Positions 9,401-18,679 of a stretch of 64,000 bases of DNA are shown in pieces. The notes beneath the pieces were generated by a model. It did no database searches. It saw nothing but the letters and a program-made list of their open reading frames with translations, and was not told the origin of the DNA. The first letter of the stretch is position 1, and every line of letters starts with the position of its first letter. The translations under genes and the position numbers were made by a program. Source of the stretch: JAJPKR01 sp050746125 (GTDB taxonomy: Bacteria; Acidobacteriota; Terriglobia; Terriglobales; SCQP01); NCBI GenBank assembly GCA_050746125.1, contig JBOGKX010000132.1, positions 1 to 64,000 on the forward strand, in the 5' to 3' direction.

Positions 9401-9754
9401 GTGAAACATATTGCGCCGCAATCGTTTGGGCGGGAGTTGAAGAAGGGCAGCGCGGAGCTGCTGATCCTCTCGCTCGTGGAATCGCGGGCACGGCACGGCT
9501 ACGAGCTGAGCAAGCTGATCGAGGCGCGCTCGCGCGGCGCGCTGCGTTTTAACGTCGCCTCGTTCTATCCGCTGCTCTACCGCCTCGAGGAGCGCGGCTG
9601 GATCGCCGGCCGCTGGGTGGAGAAGGCCGGGGAGCGGCGGCGGCGCTTCTACCGCATTACGCCCGCAGGCTGCAAGGTGCTGGCGGCGCAGCGGGCGCAA
9701 TGGCAGGCCTTCGTGCGCGCCATCCGGTGCATCACCGGAGCCGAACATGCCTGA
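9401..9754 (+). CDS. PadR family transcriptional regulator
   Basis: A 117-residue winged-helix regulator. It has the PadR core: GSAELLILSLVESRARHGYEL (helices 1-2), FYPLLYRLEERGWI (recognition region) and a wing RRRFYRITPAG. PadR proteins of this size bind as dimers and usually repress a neighbouring efflux or permease operon. The GTG at 9401 is chosen because it sits at the family's normal N-terminus, just after a promoter-like sequence; a longer reading frame starts inside that promoter. Its end overlaps the ADOP permease start by eight bases, so the two are translationally coupled, and the permease is the expected target. Confidence 0.9.
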   Translation: MKHIAPQSFGRELKKGSAELLILSLVESRARHGYELSKLIEARSRGALRFNVASFYPLLYRLEERGWIAGRWVEKAGERRRRFYRITPAGCKVLAAQRAQWQAFVRAIRCITGAEHA

Positions 9755-12530
9755 CTGGCGAGCGGCGGCACGGGAGTTTTTGGCGGCGGCGCGGGTTGAC
9801 GCGGGGCGCGTGGCCGAGGTCGCCGAGGAGCTGGCGCAGCACCTCGAGGCTCGCTATGAGGAGCACATCGGCACGGGCGCGACCGCGGCAGAGGCCGAGC
9901 GCACCACGCGCGCGGAACTGGACTCCGGCACAATCGGTGATACCTGGCAGCGGCTCGGACGGCTGCGGCGCGACCTGGGCTCGGCGGTGCCCTTGGGCGC
10001 CGGCAGCCGCGAAGCCGCTGGGCTCGGAGCGTGGCTTGCCAGCCTAGGCCGTGATTTTCGCTACGGAGGGAGACTGCTCGCCCGTAGCCTCGGCTTCACC
10101 GCCGTCGCCATTTTTTCGCTCGCACTCGGCATCGGCGCCAATGCCGCCATCTTCAATCTCCTCGACGCACTGGCTCTGCGTCCGCTACCGGTGGCAAATC
10201 CCCAGCAGCTGGCGGAGATCCGCATCGAACCCCACCGCGAAATCGGCAACGCGATTGGGCCGGACCCGCAGCTCACCTATCCGCTCTGGCAGCGCGTCGC
10301 GGCCGGGCAACGCGCGTTCGCATCGCTCGCTGCCTGGAGCACGGAGACGCTCGGGCTTTCCGGAGCGGGCGAGGTGCGGCTGATCAACGGGCTGTGGGTG
10401 AGCGGCAGCTTTTTCCCGCTGCTTGGTATTCCGCCGGCGCAGGGGCGGCTGCTCTCGCCCGACGACGACCAGCCCGGCTGTCATGCGCCGGGCGCGGTGC
10501 TGAGCTACGGCTATTGGCGAAGCGCTTACGGCGGCACCAACGTCATTGGCCGGATGCTGCCGCTCCAGGGCTATCCGGTTCCGATCATTGGCGTGGCGGC
10601 GAAGAGCTTTTCCGGCCTGCAGCCGGGAGTGACCTTCGACGTTGCGCTGCCGCTCTGCGCCGAACCGCTGGTGGATGGCGCCCAGGGCGGTCCCAATGCC
10701 GAAATGCTCAACCGGCCGCAGGACTGGTGGCTGGCGGCGATCGGGCGCTTGCGGCCAGGTTCGACCTTGCAAAAGGCTTCCGCGCAACTAGCGGCCATCT
10801 CGCCCGCTATTTTCGCCGCCACGGTGCCGGCGGACTACCGCCCCGTGGACCGTGCCCAGTACCTGCGTTATCGTTTCGCGGCCGTGCCGGCCGGGCATGG
10901 CATTGCCGGCGTCGGCAGCGAATACGACGGCCTGCTTTGGCTGCTGCTCGGGCTCGCTGGGGTCGTGCTGCTGATCGCTTGCGCCAACCTCGCGAACCTC
11001 ATGCTGGCACGCGCCGACTCGCGCCGCCACGAACTTGCCTTGCGGCTGGCGGTGGGCGCGTCGCGACGCCATATCCTGCGGCAGCTCACCGCCGAGAGCG
11101 CGCTGCTGGCCGCCGCCGGCGCGGCCTGCGGCGCGGGCTTGGCCGTGCTAGCCAGCCGCGGGCTGGTCGGGTTGCTCGGCACGGAGCGGTTCCCGGTTTT
11201 TCTGCGCCTGGCGCTCGATTGGCGCGTGCTGGGGCTCCTGGCCGCGTTGGCCGCGCTCGCCTGCCTTCTCTTCGGCATCGTGCCGGCGCTAGGCGCAAGC
11301 CGCATCGCGCCAGCCGAGGCGCTCAAGGCGGGCGGGCGCGGCGTCCTGGGAGGAGCACGACGGCTGCGGCGCGGGCTGGTCGTTGCGCAGGTGGCGCTTT
11401 CGCTGGTGCTGCTGGTTACCGGACTGCTATTTGCCGCGACGCTGCGTAACTTGCTGGGCGTCGCCGATCAGTTCCCTTGGCGCGAGATCGCGCTCATTGG
11501 CGGCGATCTCACGCCGCTCGCCCTGCCCGTGGGCCAGCGCAGCGCATATCAGCAAAAGGTGCTGGCGCGCCTCGGCGCCCTGCCCGGCGTGACGAGCGCG
11601 ACTCTCATATCCAGCGTGCCAGCTGAGGGCAACATCTGGAATTCCTGGATCGAGATCACGGGCGCCGGCACGAAAAATCGGCTCGCCGACTTCAATGCCG
11701 TCAGCCCGGGCTACTTCCGTACCTTCGGCACGGGCTTGCTCGCCGGCCGCAACTTCTCGCCCAGCGACACGCCCGCCTCGCCGGCGGTTGCGATCGTCAC
11801 GGCGGCATTCTCCCGGCAATTCCTGGACGGCGCCAACCCCATCGGCCACACCTTGCGCCTGGTCAAGGGGCCGGACAAGCTCGGGCCGCCATTCCGAATC
11901 GTCGGCGTGGCGCGCGACGAGGTTTACCGGGACCTGCGCGAGACCCCGCCGCCGATCGTCTTTCTCGACGCTGCGCAGAGCGCCGCCGCGGGCCCGGAAT
12001 TCGTCGTGGCGCTGCGCTCCGGGCTGCCGGCGGTGACCTTGCGCACGGAAGTCAGCCAGGCATTCACGGCGCTCGACCCGAGGCTGCAGTTCTTTTTCGG
12101 CAGTCTGAGCCAAACGATTAGCGGCGACCTGCTGCGCGAGCGGCTGATGGCGATGCTCGGCGGCTGCTTCGCCGCACTGGCAGCGCTTTTGGCATTGGTC
12201 GGGCTCTATGGAGTCATCGCGTACCTGATCGTGCGGCGGCGGAACGAAATTGCCGTGCGCATGGCGCTCGGCGCGACCCGCGGCGGCATTGTCGCGCTCG
12301 TGCTGCGCGAGGCGGCGCTGCTGTTGGGCGCCGGCCTGGCGATCGGCGCGCTCCTGGCGTGGCTCGCCGGCGGGACGATGCGGTCCATGCTCTATGGCGT
12401 GCGGCCGGCGGATGCGCGGACGTTCGCGGCGGCGATTGTGGGGCTGGCCGCCGCAGGAGTGCTGGCGGTGTTGATCCCGGCGCGGCGCGCCGCGGCGCTC
12501 GACCCCATGCGCTTGCTGCGCGAGGAATGA
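9747..12530 (+). CDS. ADOP-type FtsX/MacB permease (PadR-coupled)
   Basis: A 927-residue membrane protein of the acidobacterial duplicated orphan permease family. The N-terminus (residues 1-70) is a soluble helical segment found in PadR-linked members. The first transmembrane helix (LGFTAVAIFSLALGIGANAA) leads into a periplasmic MacB-like domain; the first FtsX domain near residue 400 contains the motif LLIACANLANLMLAR. A second half repeats the plan with a periplasmic domain and three C-terminal helices ending in ARRAAALDPMRLLREE. FtsX permeases normally need an ABC ATPase; none is encoded nearby, so the partner is unknown. Likely repressed by the overlapping PadR gene. Confidence 0.92.
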   Translation: MPDWRAAAREFLAAARVDAGRVAEVAEELAQHLEARYEEHIGTGATAAEAERTTRAELDSGTIGDTWQRLGRLRRDLGSAVPLGAGSREAAGLGAWLASLGRDFRYGGRLLARSLGFTAVAIFSLALGIGANAAIFNLLDALALRPLPVANPQQLAEIRIEPHREIGNAIGPDPQLTYPLWQRVAAGQRAFASLAAWSTETLGLSGAGEVRLINGLWVSGSFFPLLGIPPAQGRLLSPDDDQPGCHAPGAVLSYGYWRSAYGGTNVIGRMLPLQGYPVPIIGVAAKSFSGLQPGVTFDVALPLCAEPLVDGAQGGPNAEMLNRPQDWWLAAIGRLRPGSTLQKASAQLAAISPAIFAATVPADYRPVDRAQYLRYRFAAVPAGHGIAGVGSEYDGLLWLLLGLAGVVLLIACANLANLMLARADSRRHELALRLAVGASRRHILRQLTAESALLAAAGAACGAGLAVLASRGLVGLLGTERFPVFLRLALDWRVLGLLAALAALACLLFGIVPALGASRIAPAEALKAGGRGVLGGARRLRRGLVVAQVALSLVLLVTGLLFAATLRNLLGVADQFPWREIALIGGDLTPLALPVGQRSAYQQKVLARLGALPGVTSATLISSVPAEGNIWNSWIEITGAGTKNRLADFNAVSPGYFRTFGTGLLAGRNFSPSDTPASPAVAIVTAAFSRQFLDGANPIGHTLRLVKGPDKLGPPFRIVGVARDEVYRDLRETPPPIVFLDAAQSAAAGPEFVVALRSGLPAVTLRTEVSQAFTALDPRLQFFFGSLSQTISGDLLRERLMAMLGGCFAALAALLALVGLYGVIAYLIVRRRNEIAVRMALGATRGGIVALVLREAALLLGAGLAIGALLAWLAGGTMRSMLYGVRPADARTFAAAIVGLAAAGVLAVLIPARRAAALDPMRLLREE

Positions 12531-12562
12531 CCCGCCCGGGTAGCTAACAGGGCGCGCGCGTC

Positions 12563-12593
12563 CGGGCGCACGCAGCGTTGCGCGCGGCGCTAA
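12563..12593 (+). repeat. 31-bp direct repeat, right copy
   Basis: Same-orientation copy of 9109-9139 with two mismatches (12569 and 12580). It lies in the 69-base gap between the convergent ADOP permease genes. Unlike the left copy it is not within a gene on this strand. Confidence 0.7.
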
Positions 12594-12599
12594 CCCTTG

Positions 12600-15029
12600 T
12601 CACTCGTAACGCAGCGCGGCGATGGGATCGGCGCGCATAGCGCGCCGCGCGGGAAGGTAGCACGCGGCGATCGCCACCAGGAGGAGCAAGATGGCCACCG
12701 CGGCGAACGTCGGCACATCGACGGCGCTGACACCGAAGAGCAAGCTGCGCATGAGTCGCGTGAGCGCAACGCCGGCCGCCACGCCGGCGCCCACGCCGAT
12801 CACGGCCAGGCGCGCGCCGTGGCCCACGATCAGCCGCGCCACGTCGCGTTGCCGCGCGCCCAGCGCGATGCGAATGCCGAGCTCGCGCGTGCGCTGCGAC
12901 ACGGAATAGGAAATCAAGCCGTACAAGCCGACGACGGCGAGCAGCAGCGCGAGAATGGCGAAACCGCCGATGAGATAGGACGGGTAGCGGCGGAGAAACA
13001 CCGACGGCGATTGGTCGATGATCTCGTCCATGGTCAGCGGCTGAACGGGAAACAGCCGCGGGTCGCTTTGGCGCAGCGTCTCGCGCACCGCGCCGAGCGC
13101 GACGGCGGGACTGGCGGCGCGCACGACGTAGTTGATGTAGGAGTTCGCGTCCTGATCGAATGGGCAGAAAAGCGCCGGCGCATCCGGGCTGTCGAGTCCG
13201 GCGTCGGCGTAGTTGCCGACTACGCCGACGATTTCGCGATAGGGCTGCGTGGGCGAAAAGGTGAACTTGATGCGCTTGCCGATCGCGTTCTCGTTGTGCA
13301 GATACCGCTCGACCCAAGCTTGGTTGACGATGACGTGGAGCGGCCCACCGGCCGCATCCGCGGATTCGTTGAAGAAACGCCCCGCGACGAGGGGAACCCT
13401 CATCACCGCGAAGTAATCCGCGGATACATCGCGGATGTCCGATTCGTACTCGTGCCCCGCGGCCATCGGCCGTCCCTCGATTAGGAAGCGAATCGAGTTG
13501 CCGCCTCCGGTGAGCGGGACGATGCTGGTCGAAGCCACGCCGGCAATGCCCGGCGCGGCCTGCAGCCGCCGCCGGAAGGCGTGGTCGAAGCGGACGGCAT
13601 CGGCGTCCTGGGGATAGGAATTCTGGGGAAGGCTCACGCCGAACGCGAGCAAATTCCGCGTGTCGAAGCCGGGGTTGCGATGGAGCAGAGCGCCGAGGCT
13701 TTGCACCATGAGTCCGGCGCTCACCAGCAGCAGCAGCGAAAAGGCGATCTCCGCGATCACCAGCGCGTCGCGCAGGCGGGTGCGAACGCCGCCGGCCGAA
13801 GCCCTGGTCTCCTCCTTGAGCGCGTCGCCGATGCGCTCCTGCGACGCTTGCCAGGCTGGCGCCAACCCGAAGAGGAGTCCCGTCAGCACGGCGACGCCGG
13901 CGAGGAAGGCAAGAATCGCGGCGTTCGGCTGCGTGTCGCGCAGGTAGGGCATGGAAGCGAGCAGCGGCGCAGGGATCGCCGCCACCAGCGCCGGCGTGCC
14001 CCAGAGCGCGCCGGCAAATCCCAGCCCGCCGCCGGCCAGGGAAAGCATCAAGCTTTCCGTAAGCATCTGCGCCGCGAGGCGGCGGCGGCCCGCGCCCAGC
14101 GCCGCGCGCACGGCGAATTCCCTTCTCCGTCCCGCGGCGCGGGCCATGAGCAGATTCGCCACGTTGGCGCAGGCAATGAGCAGGACGAACCCTACCGCGC
14201 CGAAAAGAATCATCAGCAGCGGCTGAATCTGGCCCACGATGCGCTCACGCAGCGGAATCATGAGAACCCGCGTGCTGCCGTTCGCCTGCGGATAGGCGGC
14301 GGCGAGGCGGGCGTTGATGGTTATCATCTCCGCGCGGGCTTGCGCGGGAGTCACGCCCGGGGCCAGGCGGCCCAACACCGACATCCAGCGCAAATTGCGG
14401 CGCCCGGCCAGATCCTTGCCGAGGTGCAACGGCACCCACACGCCGGCGCCGCCCTTGGGCGCGAATTCGAAGTTCCGCGGCAGCACGCCGACGACGGTAA
14501 CGCTGTTGGCATCGAGTTGGATCGTGCGGCCGACGACGCGCGGATCGCCGCCGAAACGGGTGCGCCAGAACCCGTAGCCGAGGATCGCCACCTTCGGGCC
14601 GGAGGCCACGTCTTCGCCGGCGGCGAAGTCGCGGCCGAGGAAGGGCTTCACCCCGAGCGTCGCAAAGAAGTTCGGCGTGACTTGAACGCCGAAAAGCAAC
14701 TGCGGTTCGCCACCGCCGCGGAAAATAAATCCGTCGCCGCCAAAGCCGGCTAGCGACCGAAAAGCGCGCGACTGCCGCTTCCAATCGAGGTAATCGGGAT
14801 AGGAAGCGTTCCAGTTATGTTCGCTCGCGGAGCGCTCTTCGCCGAGCGTAATCAAGCGGCTGGGCTGCGCATAGGGCAAGGGTCGCAGCAGCGCGGCATA
14901 AACGACGGAAAAAATCGCCGTGCTGGCGCCGATGCCGAGCGCCAGCGTGAGAATCGCAACCGCCGTGAAGCCGGGCGATTTGACCAGCATGCGAAAGCCG
15001 TATTGGATGTCTTGCCGAATGCCGCTCAT
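12600..15029 (-). CDS. ADOP-type FtsX/MacB permease
   Basis: An 809-residue paralogue of the preceding permease, convergent with it. It starts directly with MSGIRQDIQYGFRMLVKSPGF and the first transmembrane helix, so it lacks the 70-residue soluble extension of the PadR-coupled member. A MacB-like periplasmic domain (SYPDYLDWKRQSRAF) is followed by an FtsX domain with LLIACANVANLLMARAAGRR, a second periplasmic domain (VNQAWVERYL) and the terminal FtsX helices (GVSAVDVPTFAAVA), ending PARRAMRADPIAALRYE. GGGAGAA lies four bases before the ATG. No ATPase or regulator is adjacent. Substrate unknown; efflux is a family-based guess. Confidence 0.92.
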   Translation of the reverse strand: MSGIRQDIQYGFRMLVKSPGFTAVAILTLALGIGASTAIFSVVYAALLRPLPYAQPSRLITLGEERSASEHNWNASYPDYLDWKRQSRAFRSLAGFGGDGFIFRGGGEPQLLFGVQVTPNFFATLGVKPFLGRDFAAGEDVASGPKVAILGYGFWRTRFGGDPRVVGRTIQLDANSVTVVGVLPRNFEFAPKGGAGVWVPLHLGKDLAGRRNLRWMSVLGRLAPGVTPAQARAEMITINARLAAAYPQANGSTRVLMIPLRERIVGQIQPLLMILFGAVGFVLLIACANVANLLMARAAGRRREFAVRAALGAGRRRLAAQMLTESLMLSLAGGGLGFAGALWGTPALVAAIPAPLLASMPYLRDTQPNAAILAFLAGVAVLTGLLFGLAPAWQASQERIGDALKEETRASAGGVRTRLRDALVIAEIAFSLLLLVSAGLMVQSLGALLHRNPGFDTRNLLAFGVSLPQNSYPQDADAVRFDHAFRRRLQAAPGIAGVASTSIVPLTGGGNSIRFLIEGRPMAAGHEYESDIRDVSADYFAVMRVPLVAGRFFNESADAAGGPLHVIVNQAWVERYLHNENAIGKRIKFTFSPTQPYREIVGVVGNYADAGLDSPDAPALFCPFDQDANSYINYVVRAASPAVALGAVRETLRQSDPRLFPVQPLTMDEIIDQSPSVFLRRYPSYLIGGFAILALLLAVVGLYGLISYSVSQRTRELGIRIALGARQRDVARLIVGHGARLAVIGVGAGVAAGVALTRLMRSLLFGVSAVDVPTFAAVAILLLLVAIAACYLPARRAMRADPIAALRYE

Positions 15030-15112
15030 GTTTTTCTCCCGCGTGTTAGCCCGGCCGCGGCGGCTGTCCTCTCGGCGGCATCATACCCGATCGCTGCGAT
15101 GCCCGCTGCGCC

Positions 15113-15140
15113 GGACGCCGGGCACCAGGCACCGGGCACC
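15113..15140 (+). repeat. Intergenic heptanucleotide tandem repeat
   Basis: Consecutive 7-base units GGACGCC, GGGCACC, AGGCACC and GGGCACC stand in register in the gap between rseP and the ADOP permease. A related heptad array in the same style (AGGGTAC units) lies at 58167-58194. The 180-base gap (15030-15209) holds no other feature I can support. Confidence 0.6.
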
Positions 15141-15209
15141 AGCAATCAGCCGGGATTCGCGCCGGCGGCGACAACGGGGGCGGAGCGGGCGGGGCGAAGC
15201 GGTCGCGGC

Positions 15210-16544
15210 TCACTGGTGCCGCTGGGTCACGACGCGGACGATGTCGTTGTAGATGACGAAGGTCATCAGCAGCACGAGAAACGCAAAGCCGGCCTGATAG
15301 ATGCGTTCCTTGACGCGCAGGCTCACATCGTGCCGCAACATGCTCTCGACCAGCAAGAAGAGGATCGTGCCGCCGTCGAGGATGGGGATGGGCAGCAAGT
15401 TCAAGATGCCCAGGTTCAGGCTGATCATCGAGGTGAAGCCGACCAGTGGCACCAGCGAAGACTGCCGCGCCAGCTGCCCCGCCATGTCGGCGATCGAAAC
15501 CGGTCCTTGCAACGACTTGAGCGAGGCTTGGTGCGTGACCAGCCGGCCCACGAGGTCTATGATCAGCGTGGAGTAGCGGCGATTGTCGGCCAGCGACTGC
15601 TGCACCGCCTGGCCGAAGGGCAGATGCACGAACCGCACCGTTTGCAGCTCGACGCCGATCATCCAGCGCTTGTGGCCGTCGGGCTGCAACTCGTCGCGCG
15701 CCGCCACCCGCGTCTGCACCTGCCGGCCCTGGCGCCCAAGCGTCAAGGTGACGGGCTTGCCGGCGGCGGCCTGCAAGGCGTCGGTCAGCTCGCGCGGATT
15801 GCCGAGCCGCTGTCCATTGAGATCGAGCGCGCGGTCGCCGGGCTGCAAGCCGCCTTGCGCCGCCGGCGAGCCAGGCGTAACGGCGGCGAAAACCACCGGC
15901 ATCGCCGGCACGACGCCCAAGCCGAAGGTGGCTTGTTGCTGCGAATTGGGCGTGAGCGTGGCGTGCAGAATCCGGCTGCCGCGGGCAATGGTGACCGGCA
16001 GCGGATGATCCTCGGAGACGGCCGCCCGCATGCCCACCTGTTCCCAGGTCGGATCCCGCACTCCGTCCACCGCAATGATGCGGTCGAAAGGCTGCAAACC
16101 GGCGCTGGCCGCCGGCGTGTTGGGCTCCACGCTGGCCACCACGGCCGGCTGGTCGAGCACCGAATCGCGCGGAAACTGCGCCATGTAAATCGGCACCAGC
16201 AGGCCGATCGCCAGGATCACGTTCATGGCCGGGCCGGCCACGATGATGATCAACCGCTGCCAGCGCGGCTTGGAGGCCAAGTCGCCGGGCCGCACCACCA
16301 CTTGCTGCGCCAACTCGCCGGGCATTTCGCCGGCCATCTTCACGTAGCCGCCGAGCGGCAGGGCGCTAATGCGGTAATCGGTTTCTCCCGCCTTGAAACC
16401 GAACAGGCGGGTGCCGAAGCCGAGCGAAAAGGTCTCCACCCGCACGCGGAAAAACTTGGCCGCCAAAAAATGTCCCAGCTCGTGCAGGAAGATGATCACG
16501 CCCAGCACGATGGTTACGGCGATGATGTCGATGAGAATGTTCAC
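15210..16544 (-). CDS. rseP: RIP metalloprotease RseP (site-2 protease, M50)
   Basis: A 444-residue intramembrane zinc protease. The first transmembrane helix carries HELGHFLAAKFF (HExxH near residue 21), and the C-terminal membrane region has LLPIPILDGG, which supplies the third zinc ligand. Between them lie two PDZ domains (around residues 120-280), as in E. coli RseP. The family cleaves anti-sigma factors and leftover signal peptides within the inner membrane. It overlaps the dxr stop by four bases (ATGA) in a cdsA-dxr-rseP order common in bacteria. The zinc anti-sigma factor at 47.4 kb, which has a predicted membrane helix, is a conceivable substrate; that is inference. Confidence 0.95.
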   Translation of the reverse strand: MNILIDIIAVTIVLGVIIFLHELGHFLAAKFFRVRVETFSLGFGTRLFGFKAGETDYRISALPLGGYVKMAGEMPGELAQQVVVRPGDLASKPRWQRLIIIVAGPAMNVILAIGLLVPIYMAQFPRDSVLDQPAVVASVEPNTPAASAGLQPFDRIIAVDGVRDPTWEQVGMRAAVSEDHPLPVTIARGSRILHATLTPNSQQQATFGLGVVPAMPVVFAAVTPGSPAAQGGLQPGDRALDLNGQRLGNPRELTDALQAAAGKPVTLTLGRQGRQVQTRVAARDELQPDGHKRWMIGVELQTVRFVHLPFGQAVQQSLADNRRYSTLIIDLVGRLVTHQASLKSLQGPVSIADMAGQLARQSSLVPLVGFTSMISLNLGILNLLPIPILDGGTILFLLVESMLRHDVSLRVKERIYQAGFAFLVLLMTFVIYNDIVRVVTQRHQ

Positions 16545-17800
16545 GCGGTAACCTTTCCGCCCGCCCAGGCTTGGGCGGGGGCGGCCGGCAGCGCCAGCGC
16601 TTCCCGAGCCAACCGCCGGGCTTCGCCGTCGGCGGCCAAAATATCTTCCAGGCTACCAGCTTCACGGCGTGCGGCGCGTTCCAGCGTCCGCTCCACTGCG
16701 CGGGCGATGTCGAGAAAGCCGGTCCGCCCCGCGCAAAACGCCTCCACCGCCACCTCGTCGGCCGCATTCAGGACGGCCGGCGCCGTGCCGCCAGACGCCA
16801 GCGCTTCGCGGGCAAGGCGCAGGCAGGGATAACGCGCGAAGTCCGGCGGCCGGAAGTCCAGGTGTTCGACGGCGGACAGATCGAGGCGCTGCCGGGCCGC
16901 GTGCACCCGCTCGGGAAAGGTCAGGGCGTATTGGATCGGGGTGCGCATGTCGGCGGTTCCCATCTGCGCCAACACCGAACCGTCGCGAAACTCCACCAGC
17001 GAGTGCACGATCGACTGCGGATGCAAAACCACCTCCACGCGCTCCGGCGCCACGGCGAATAAATGGCAGGCTTCGATGACTTCGAAGCCTTTATTCATCA
17101 GTGTGGCCGCATCCACCGTCACCCGCCGTCCCATCCTCCATGTTGGATGCCGCAGCGCCTCGGCTGGCGTCACGCGCGCCAACTCCGCCAGCGGCCGGTC
17201 GCGAAAGGCGCCGCCCGAGGCAGTGAGGATAAGCCGCTCAATCTCTTCTCCGCGCCCGCTGCGCAGGCATTGATGCAAGGCGCTGTGTTCGCTATCGACG
17301 GGCAGGATCGTCGCCCCGCCCGCGCGCGCCCGCGGCATCAGCAGCTCCCCCGCCACCACCAACACCTCTTTGTTGGCCAAGGCGATGGTCGCGCCCCGCT
17401 CCACCGCCGCCCAGCAAGCCGGGAGCGCCGCGATACCGACCGTGGCCAGCACCAAAACGTCGTAGTCGGTTTGGCCGGCGATAACGGCCAGCGCTTCCGG
17501 CCCGACGTGCACCTGCGGGCTGACGTCCGCCGCGCGCAGCGCCTCGCGCAACTCCGGCTCTCGCGCCGCGTCGGCCAGCGCCACGTGCCCGGGCCGGTAG
17601 CGGCTCGCGAGCCGAGCCAGTAACGGGATGTTGGCGCCGGCGGTCAGCGCCGTCAGCTCGAAACGACCCGGAAGCTCATCCACTACTTTAAGAACGTTCT
17701 CGCCAATGGAACCGGTGGCGCCCAGCAGCGCAAGCCGGCGCCGAGACGATCTGGAAGAGGGAGACAAAGCTGCGCCAGATTTGGCGGAGGCGGGAGTCAA
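16541..17800 (-). CDS. dxr: 1-deoxy-D-xylulose 5-phosphate reductoisomerase
   Basis: About 419 residues; converts DXP to 2-C-methyl-D-erythritol 4-phosphate with NADPH, the committed step of the MEP isoprenoid route. Visible motifs are the nucleotide loop LLGATGSIGENVL, LANKEVLVVAGE, the metal/substrate segment DSEHSALHQCL, and TASGGAFRD. The start is uncertain: I use the TTG at 17800, which overlaps the cdsA stop as TTGA and would couple translation; a GTG at 17824 is the main alternative. It overlaps rseP by four bases at the other end, so cdsA, dxr and rseP form one operon. Confidence 0.93.
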   Translation of the reverse strand: MTPASAKSGAALSPSSRSSRRRLALLGATGSIGENVLKVVDELPGRFELTALTAGANIPLLARLASRYRPGHVALADAAREPELREALRAADVSPQVHVGPEALAVIAGQTDYDVLVLATVGIAALPACWAAVERGATIALANKEVLVVAGELLMPRARAGGATILPVDSEHSALHQCLRSGRGEEIERLILTASGGAFRDRPLAELARVTPAEALRHPTWRMGRRVTVDAATLMNKGFEVIEACHLFAVAPERVEVVLHPQSIVHSLVEFRDGSVLAQMGTADMRTPIQYALTFPERVHAARQRLDLSAVEHLDFRPPDFARYPCLRLAREALASGGTAPAVLNAADEVAVEAFCAGRTGFLDIARAVERTLERAARREAGSLEDILAADGEARRLAREALALPAAPAQAWAGGKVTA

Positions 17801-18651
17801 AACCTTAATCTCAAAAAATACCACAGCACGGGTATCGCCAACAAGAGAGCGTCGATACGGTCAAGCATGCCGCCGTGGCCGGGCAATAACGCCCCGGAAT
17901 CCTTCACACCCGCGCCGCGCTTAATGACCGATTCCGCCAGATCTCCGAACTGCGCCGCAATGTTGATTACCAAGCCCAGCAGGCCGCCGATCCAGAGCGG
18001 CGCGCGCACGCCGCCCGGATCCCAGGAAGTGTTCCAGACCAAGCCGACGAACAGCGCGCCAATCACGGTCGCCGCGACGAGCGAGGCAATCGTGCCCTCC
18101 CAAGTCTTCTTGGGACTGATGCGCGGCGCGAGTTTGCGGCGTCCCCAGGCGCGGCCGGCATAATATGCCGCCGTATCGCCGCCCCACACGACGACGAGCA
18201 GCAAAACGATCCAGCCCGCTCCTCCCGGCGCGCGCCGCACCTCGGCCAGCAGCGCCAGCAGGAATGCCGGGTAGAAGATGCCGAAAAAAGTGAGGCCGGC
18301 GCGCCCGAGCGCCTGTTCCATGCGCTCCGGATCGACCACGCCGCGCACCAGTATCGCCGCGCCCAGGATCGTCCATGCCACCAGCGGGCTGAACCAGCCG
18401 CCCGCGCGGGGCCAGGTGAAAGCCGCGGCCAGCAGCGCGGCTCCGGCGGTCCCGATCCAGCGATAGGCGGCGCGGCCGCCGGGTCCGGCCAAATCGTAAA
18501 GTTCCCGCTGTGCCAGCCAGGCGACCGCGAAGAGGCAGACGGCGAAGAGGGCCGCGGGCGCGAAGATCACCACCGCCAGCGTGACCGGCACCAGCACGGC
18601 CGCGGTCAGCACCCGCTGCCTGCCGCTGGAGGCGGGACGCGCCGGATTCAC
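17797..18651 (-). CDS. cdsA: Phosphatidate cytidylyltransferase
   Basis: A 284-residue integral membrane enzyme making CDP-diacylglycerol from CTP and phosphatidate. About eight hydrophobic helices are visible. The C-terminal half carries the family signature: GDTAAYYAGRAWGRRKL, ISPKKTWEGT, and GDLAESVIKRGAGVKDSG followed by LPGHGGMLDRIDALL. I chose the GTG at 18651 because GAGG precedes it by five bases; a TTG five codons upstream is possible. It leads the dxr-rseP pair. The usual partner uppS is not upstream; the gene on that side is an MgtE-N/CBS protein. Confidence 0.93.
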   Translation of the reverse strand: MNPARPASSGRQRVLTAAVLVPVTLAVVIFAPAALFAVCLFAVAWLAQRELYDLAGPGGRAAYRWIGTAGAALLAAAFTWPRAGGWFSPLVAWTILGAAILVRGVVDPERMEQALGRAGLTFFGIFYPAFLLALLAEVRRAPGGAGWIVLLLVVVWGGDTAAYYAGRAWGRRKLAPRISPKKTWEGTIASLVAATVIGALFVGLVWNTSWDPGGVRAPLWIGGLLGLVINIAAQFGDLAESVIKRGAGVKDSGALLPGHGGMLDRIDALLLAIPVLWYFLRLRF

Positions 18652-18679
18652 CGCAACCTCGTCCAAGGTTCGGCCCCGC

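Noticed and set aside
9096..9491. 131-codon leftward frame across the padR upstream region
   Set aside because: No motif, overlaps both the MBL gene end and padR, and lacks a ribosome-binding site.
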